This document shows positions 60,725-64,000 of a stretch of 64,000 nt of DNA, one piece after another. The number at the start of each line of letters is the position of its first letter. Position 1 is the first letter of the stretch. The stretch comes from JAPXRI01 sp033813635 (GTDB lineage Bacteria; Bacillota; Clostridia; Oscillospirales; QAMX01): NCBI GenBank assembly GCA_033813635.1, contig JAPXRI010000001.1, positions 1 through 64,000 on the forward strand, written 5' to 3'. The notes below the pieces were generated by a model. The model did not search any database and was not told the DNA's origin. It saw only the letters and a program-made list of their open reading frames with translations. Position numbers and translations under genes: made by a program.

Positions 60725-61798
60725 ATGGATAAAAAATTAAAGCTCGGCTTTGTCGGGCTTGGACGCGGGCTTTCGTTGATTTCTTCCGTTATCGACTATC
60801 CGTTCGCAGAGATCCGCGCGGTATGCGATCTTGACACAGAGCGTCGAAACGCTGCAATAGCGTATCTTGAGAAAAACGGACAAAACGGCACGCTCGTTTT
60901 TTCCTCATACGACAGGCTTTTAAACTCGGACGTCGACGCGGTCGTGATCGCAACGGAAGCCGCCGCGCACACGCGCATGGCGTTGCAGGCGCTATCCGCG
61001 GGCAAGCACGCGCTTTCCGAGATCCCCGCGATCAACTCGCTCGAAGAGGCTAAGGCGGTTAAGAAAGCCGTTAAGGAAAACCCCTGTTTAAAATATATGG
61101 CAGGCGAAAACTGCTGCTTCTGGGCTTTTATCAACACTTGGAAAGCGATGGTTGAGCACGGCCTTATCGGCGACATCTGGTACGCCGAATCCGAATACTT
61201 GCACAACGTGACCGAATTGATGCGTGACCGCGACGGCCGTCCGACCTGGCGGTCAAGTTACGACGCGATCAAGTATCTGACTCACAATTTAGGCCCTCTG
61301 CTCTATCTCAGCGGCGACGCCTGCGTCACAGCCTCCGGCTTCGCTCCGGAAATCAACCCGATCCCGGAGTTTTCGACGGGCACTCCGAACGAGATCGCGA
61401 TTTTCAAGACAAAAAAAGGCGCGCTGATCAAAATATTCGTCTCATTCGGCTTGGTTCGCGTACCGACGCATAATTTCTGCGTTTACGGCAGCCGCGGCAC
61501 GCTTGAGACGGACAGGATACATAACCTCGAGACAAAGCACAGCTTTGCATATCTCAAGGATATTCCCAATGCTAAGGGAATGATCGAGATCCCCTGCGAT
61601 CTGTCCTACCCCGGCGACGGGAGCGGAGGGCACGGCGGCGCGGACGGCAGGATGATGCGCGCGTTCGTAGACTGCGTTCTCGAAGATAAAAAGCCGCCGA
61701 TTGACGCCGACCTAGCAATCAAAATGTCCCTCCCGGGTATATATGCTCATCTGTCCGCGACGCAAAACGGCGTTCCGATTGCAATCCCAGAGGTCTGA
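60725..61798 (+). CDS. Gfo/Idh/MocA family oxidoreductase
   Basis: A 357-residue NAD(P)-dependent oxidoreductase. The N-terminal Rossmann fold begins LGFVGLGRGLSLI, with AVVIATEAAAHTRMALQAL and EIPAINSLEEA, which replaces the usual EKP motif. The C-terminal alpha/beta domain has MAGENCCFWAF, NLGPLLYLSG and the HGGADGRMMRAFVDC end region typical of sugar oxidoreductases. It probably oxidises or epimerises a sugar. It is the last gene of the operon and is followed by a terminator. Confidence 0.9.
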   Translation: MDKKLKLGFVGLGRGLSLISSVIDYPFAEIRAVCDLDTERRNAAIAYLEKNGQNGTLVFSSYDRLLNSDVDAVVIATEAAAHTRMALQALSAGKHALSEIPAINSLEEAKAVKKAVKENPCLKYMAGENCCFWAFINTWKAMVEHGLIGDIWYAESEYLHNVTELMRDRDGRPTWRSSYDAIKYLTHNLGPLLYLSGDACVTASGFAPEINPIPEFSTGTPNEIAIFKTKKGALIKIFVSFGLVRVPTHNFCVYGSRGTLETDRIHNLETKHSFAYLKDIPNAKGMIEIPCDLSYPGDGSGGHGGADGRMMRAFVDCVLEDKKPPIDADLAIKMSLPGIYAHLSATQNGVPIAIPEV

Positions 61799-61857
61799 TT
61801 TCAACTATTCCCGCTATTTTTACTACGGAAGCCTTATTGGTGATGAATAAGCCCGTT

Positions 61858-61898
61858 GAAAGCGGGCGTCGCATTACGCAACGCCCGCTTTCATTTTT
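61858..61898 (+). terminator. Intrinsic terminator between the oxidoreductase operon and the convergent GH gene
   Basis: GAAAGCGGGCGT pairs perfectly with ACGCCCGCTTTC (12 bp) around an 11-base loop, followed by ATTTTTT. It ends the plus-strand operon just before the stop of the minus-strand gene. Confidence 0.9.
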
Positions 61899-61902
61899 TA
61901 TT

Positions 61903-64000
61903 TTACCTATAAAGCCAAATCTCGCAGGCTTCAAAACCGAAGGGTACGAGGTTCGGGGCGTCAGTCCAGTTCTCCTTGTCGTTATAATCAGGCTGACTGA
62001 TGCTCTTTGGGTCGATCTTCGTGGTGTGGAGCGGCCCGAGAAGGTTCTGAAGCGACGTTGCGACGGTCACCTTAACGCTGTTTTCACCGCTCCTAAGCGC
62101 GCCTGTGATGTCAACCTCGTACGGCGCCGCGATTGTCGCGCCGCACTCCGCGCTGTTAACCTCGACGGCCGCCGCTGCGACATGGGGTGAGATGAGCTTT
62201 AAAACCGCCCTGCAAAAGGGCTCCCGAACGTTAACGCGGTTTTCAAGCGAGATTTCACCCGAGAGGAATGTAAATCCCTGGCTTTCAAGATTTCCGCTTA
62301 AAATGCTTGTCGGCAGGTCTCCGAGCACGCGGGTGTTCACGCCCTCCAGTCTCACCGAGAAATCGCCCAGCAGATAGATGTCCTCAACGACAAAGTCCGG
62401 TCCCGTCAGCCCGGCCAAAATAACCTCATTTTCGCCGCTGACGATGTAATCGGAGATGTCAAACCTGCGAATCGCGCAGTCGAGAAAATATCCGTCGTCC
62501 TTGAATTCCGCCGTGCGGCCGTTGATTGTAAAGCCGAGCGTATCGGCATCCTCCGCGCATAGGATGAATTTTTTGGCTGAGCTCTCGTTTCTGAACTTGA
62601 ATTTCAGCTGGTAGCGCGTATTAAGCCTGCGAGTGTTCAACCAGTGGCCGGAAGGCCCTCGCTTAGCGGCTTCGGCTTTAATAATTTCGGCCGCGTCGCG
62701 CGTGTATATCGGTTCGCTCCACTGTCCGCCATCCAAACGGAGCGCGCAGAAGTCGAGATTTGCAACGTTTTTAAACTCGCTTCCGTGTGCGGACGACGAA
62801 ACGCGCCATTCTCCGTCTATTCGTACAGTCCCGAAGTGTTCCGGCTTTTCCGTCCGAACGGCATTCTTTGCCTCTTCCGCCGTGAGATCCTCCACGATTA
62901 CAAAGCCGGCCGCGGGTATCGTAAAGCTGTCGCCGCTGAAAAGCGCTGTCTCGGTCATGCCCTGCGTATCGAGAAGGACAGCGGGCGTCATCCCCACGTA
63001 GGTCAGCGCGATATCGTCAAATCTCTCGGGGTTCGATATGAACCAGCCTTTGCCGAGCGCGTTTTCAAACGGGAGAACCCAGTGCCTATCGCTCGACTCA
63101 AATACCGCCGGGTATTCTTTTTTAAGCTTTTCAAGCAGTTCGTCCGAGTTATCTAAGTTCTCGGCGGCTTCCGCGAGCGCTCCGGCGGTTCCTCCCTGTT
63201 CTGACAGGGAGTACAGCTTTCCGCCCGCCGCGGCGAATTCCTTCAGAAGCGCTTTTGTCTTGTCAAGCGTCTGCTCGACATAAGGCAGGACTACCGTGTC
63301 ATACTCCATGTTCCCGATGACGAGTTTTCCGTCTTTGACGGACGCGTGGTTTTCCATTATCAGCTCGTCTCCGTAGTGGAAGTAGACGCCGTTGTCGTAG
63401 AGCTTATAGAACAGCGCCTCAAAGCGCCCCTGCAGCAGATCGAGCGGTTCGCGGTTTCCGGGGAAATAGTTGCACCATGCGGTCACGATTGGGTATAAAA
63501 CGAGAATGTTCGTGGTTTTTTTCGCATTCGCCAGGATTTTCGACGCCCGCGAGACGCTGTCCTCCAGTGGGCGCGCGTATTTCCACCAGGGCTGGATATA
63601 GTTGTTGTCCGGCGGGCAGTCCCGCTTGCTCTCGCCGCGGAGCGAGTACAGCGTAATATGGGGAGAGAAGAAATTGACGCCGAGCGCCAAAAGATTGCCG
63701 TAAACCAATCTCTTCGTGTGCAGGTCCATATTCTGCCCGCCCACCCCGAAGCACTCCGTCATCACTCGCTCCTTGCCAAGCTGCGCGGCGACGCTTGCGG
63801 TTTCCAGATATATCCAGGGCGCAAACATGCCGCGGCCGAGGGAGTCGTTCCCCGGTATGTGCATAAACTCGTAGTGGCTCATGATGTCGCCCGTGCAGCG
63901 GATCTGGGCGTAGAAATTCTCCTCCCACTCGTAATGCCCCGTCAGCTTCAGCCCGTTTTTCTCGCACCAATCGTAGAGAGTCCTTCCGAACGTCTCCGTG
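61903..64000 (-). CDS. GH106/GH2-like glycoside hydrolase (alpha-L-rhamnosidase-like), 5' end outside window
   Basis: The frame is open to the window edge, so about 700 C-terminal residues are visible and the N terminus is missing. The segment TGHYEWEENFYAQI followed by GDIMSHYEFMHIPGNDSLGR, then ASVAAQLGKERVMTECFGVG and FFSPHITLYSLRGESKRDCP, matches the barrel of GH106-like enzymes. The acids in HYEWEEN and in MTECFGV are probable catalytic candidates. Later parts form beta-sandwich modules (LDFCALRLDGGQWSEPIYTR and the jelly-roll-like end). Activity on rhamnosides is an inference from the family. Confidence 0.65.
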   Translation of the reverse strand, partial: TETFGRTLYDWCEKNGLKLTGHYEWEENFYAQIRCTGDIMSHYEFMHIPGNDSLGRGMFAPWIYLETASVAAQLGKERVMTECFGVGGQNMDLHTKRLVYGNLLALGVNFFSPHITLYSLRGESKRDCPPDNNYIQPWWKYARPLEDSVSRASKILANAKKTTNILVLYPIVTAWCNYFPGNREPLDLLQGRFEALFYKLYDNGVYFHYGDELIMENHASVKDGKLVIGNMEYDTVVLPYVEQTLDKTKALLKEFAAAGGKLYSLSEQGGTAGALAEAAENLDNSDELLEKLKKEYPAVFESSDRHWVLPFENALGKGWFISNPERFDDIALTYVGMTPAVLLDTQGMTETALFSGDSFTIPAAGFVIVEDLTAEEAKNAVRTEKPEHFGTVRIDGEWRVSSSAHGSEFKNVANLDFCALRLDGGQWSEPIYTRDAAEIIKAEAAKRGPSGHWLNTRRLNTRYQLKFKFRNESSAKKFILCAEDADTLGFTINGRTAEFKDDGYFLDCAIRRFDISDYIVSGENEVILAGLTGPDFVVEDIYLLGDFSVRLEGVNTRVLGDLPTSILSGNLESQGFTFLSGEISLENRVNVREPFCRAVLKLISPHVAAAAVEVNSAECGATIAAPYEVDITGALRSGENSVKVTVATSLQNLLGPLHTTKIDPKSISQPDYNDKENWTDAPNLVPFGFEACEIWLYR

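Noticed and set aside
1..64000. tRNA, rRNA, transposase, integrase or phage genes
   Set aside because: No cloverleaf, rRNA signature or mobile-element protein was recognised in any frame. Short RNA genes could still be missed without a covariance search.

Overview
The window reads as a chromosomal segment of an anaerobic, probably gut-associated Clostridia (Bacillota) bacterium. Supporting signs are a tig-clpP-clpX-lon-engB block, an rplS-lepB-ylqF-rnhB-yraN block, a NiaR-controlled nadA-nadB-nadC operon, the radical-SAM/DUF2344 gene pair, Shine-Dalgarno and sigma-A-type promoters throughout, and a complete V/A-type ATPase. No rRNA, tRNA, CRISPR array, insertion sequence or phage gene was seen. 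The species cannot be named from the sequence alone.

Layout. Position 1-1509 is the 3' part of a membrane transglutaminase gene. 1565-8830 (minus) is protein quality control: trigger factor, ClpP, ClpX, Lon and the ribosome-assembly GTPase EngB, ending in a FAH-family hydrolase. 8914-15033 (minus) is a housekeeping operon starting at ribosomal protein L19 and running through signal peptidase I, RbgA/YlqF, RNase HII, YraN, an M19 dipeptidase, threonine synthase and a phosphoesterase. An AT-richer GH36-type alpha-galactosidase gene (15287-17374) lies between this operon and the radical-SAM pair (17424-19941). An M50 site-2 protease with a small membrane partner follows. 21201-24483 (plus) encodes a polar amino acid ABC importer with two substrate-binding lipoproteins. 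24547-28703 holds a lipid kinase, a HAD phosphatase, an RsiV-like anchored protein and an RlmD/TrmA-type RNA methyltransferase.

28869-32557 is an AT-richer accessory stretch with a MACPF-domain lipoprotein and a four-helix membrane protein. 32558-37486 (plus) is a probable envelope or glycan cluster: a GT-C-like membrane protein, a NodB-type deacetylase, a calcineurin-like phosphoesterase and an alkaline-phosphatase-fold protein. 37503-41447 is the NAD operon. 41517-46172 (minus) holds two PHP-domain hydrolases and a large glycoside-hydrolase-like protein. 46256-55005 (minus) is the V/A-ATPase operon, gene order H-I-K-E-C-F-A-B-D. 55149-64000 is a carbohydrate-active region: two divergent sialidase-fold proteins, then S-adenosylhomocysteine hydrolase, phosphoesterase, esterase and Gfo/Idh oxidoreductase in one plus-strand operon, and a convergent, 5'-truncated GH106-like enzyme.

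The strongest unusual signal is in the ABC importer. Both substrate-binding proteins carry the two halves of the family-3 solute-binding fold in reversed order, as in a circular permutation. Next are the bacterial MACPF lipoprotein, the glycan/phosphoesterase cluster with a possible pseudomurein-binding-like tail, and S-adenosylhomocysteine hydrolase embedded in a glycan-degradation operon. The ATPase K subunit carries the residues known to bind Na+ in Enterococcus hirae NtpK, so the enzyme may be Na+-coupled.
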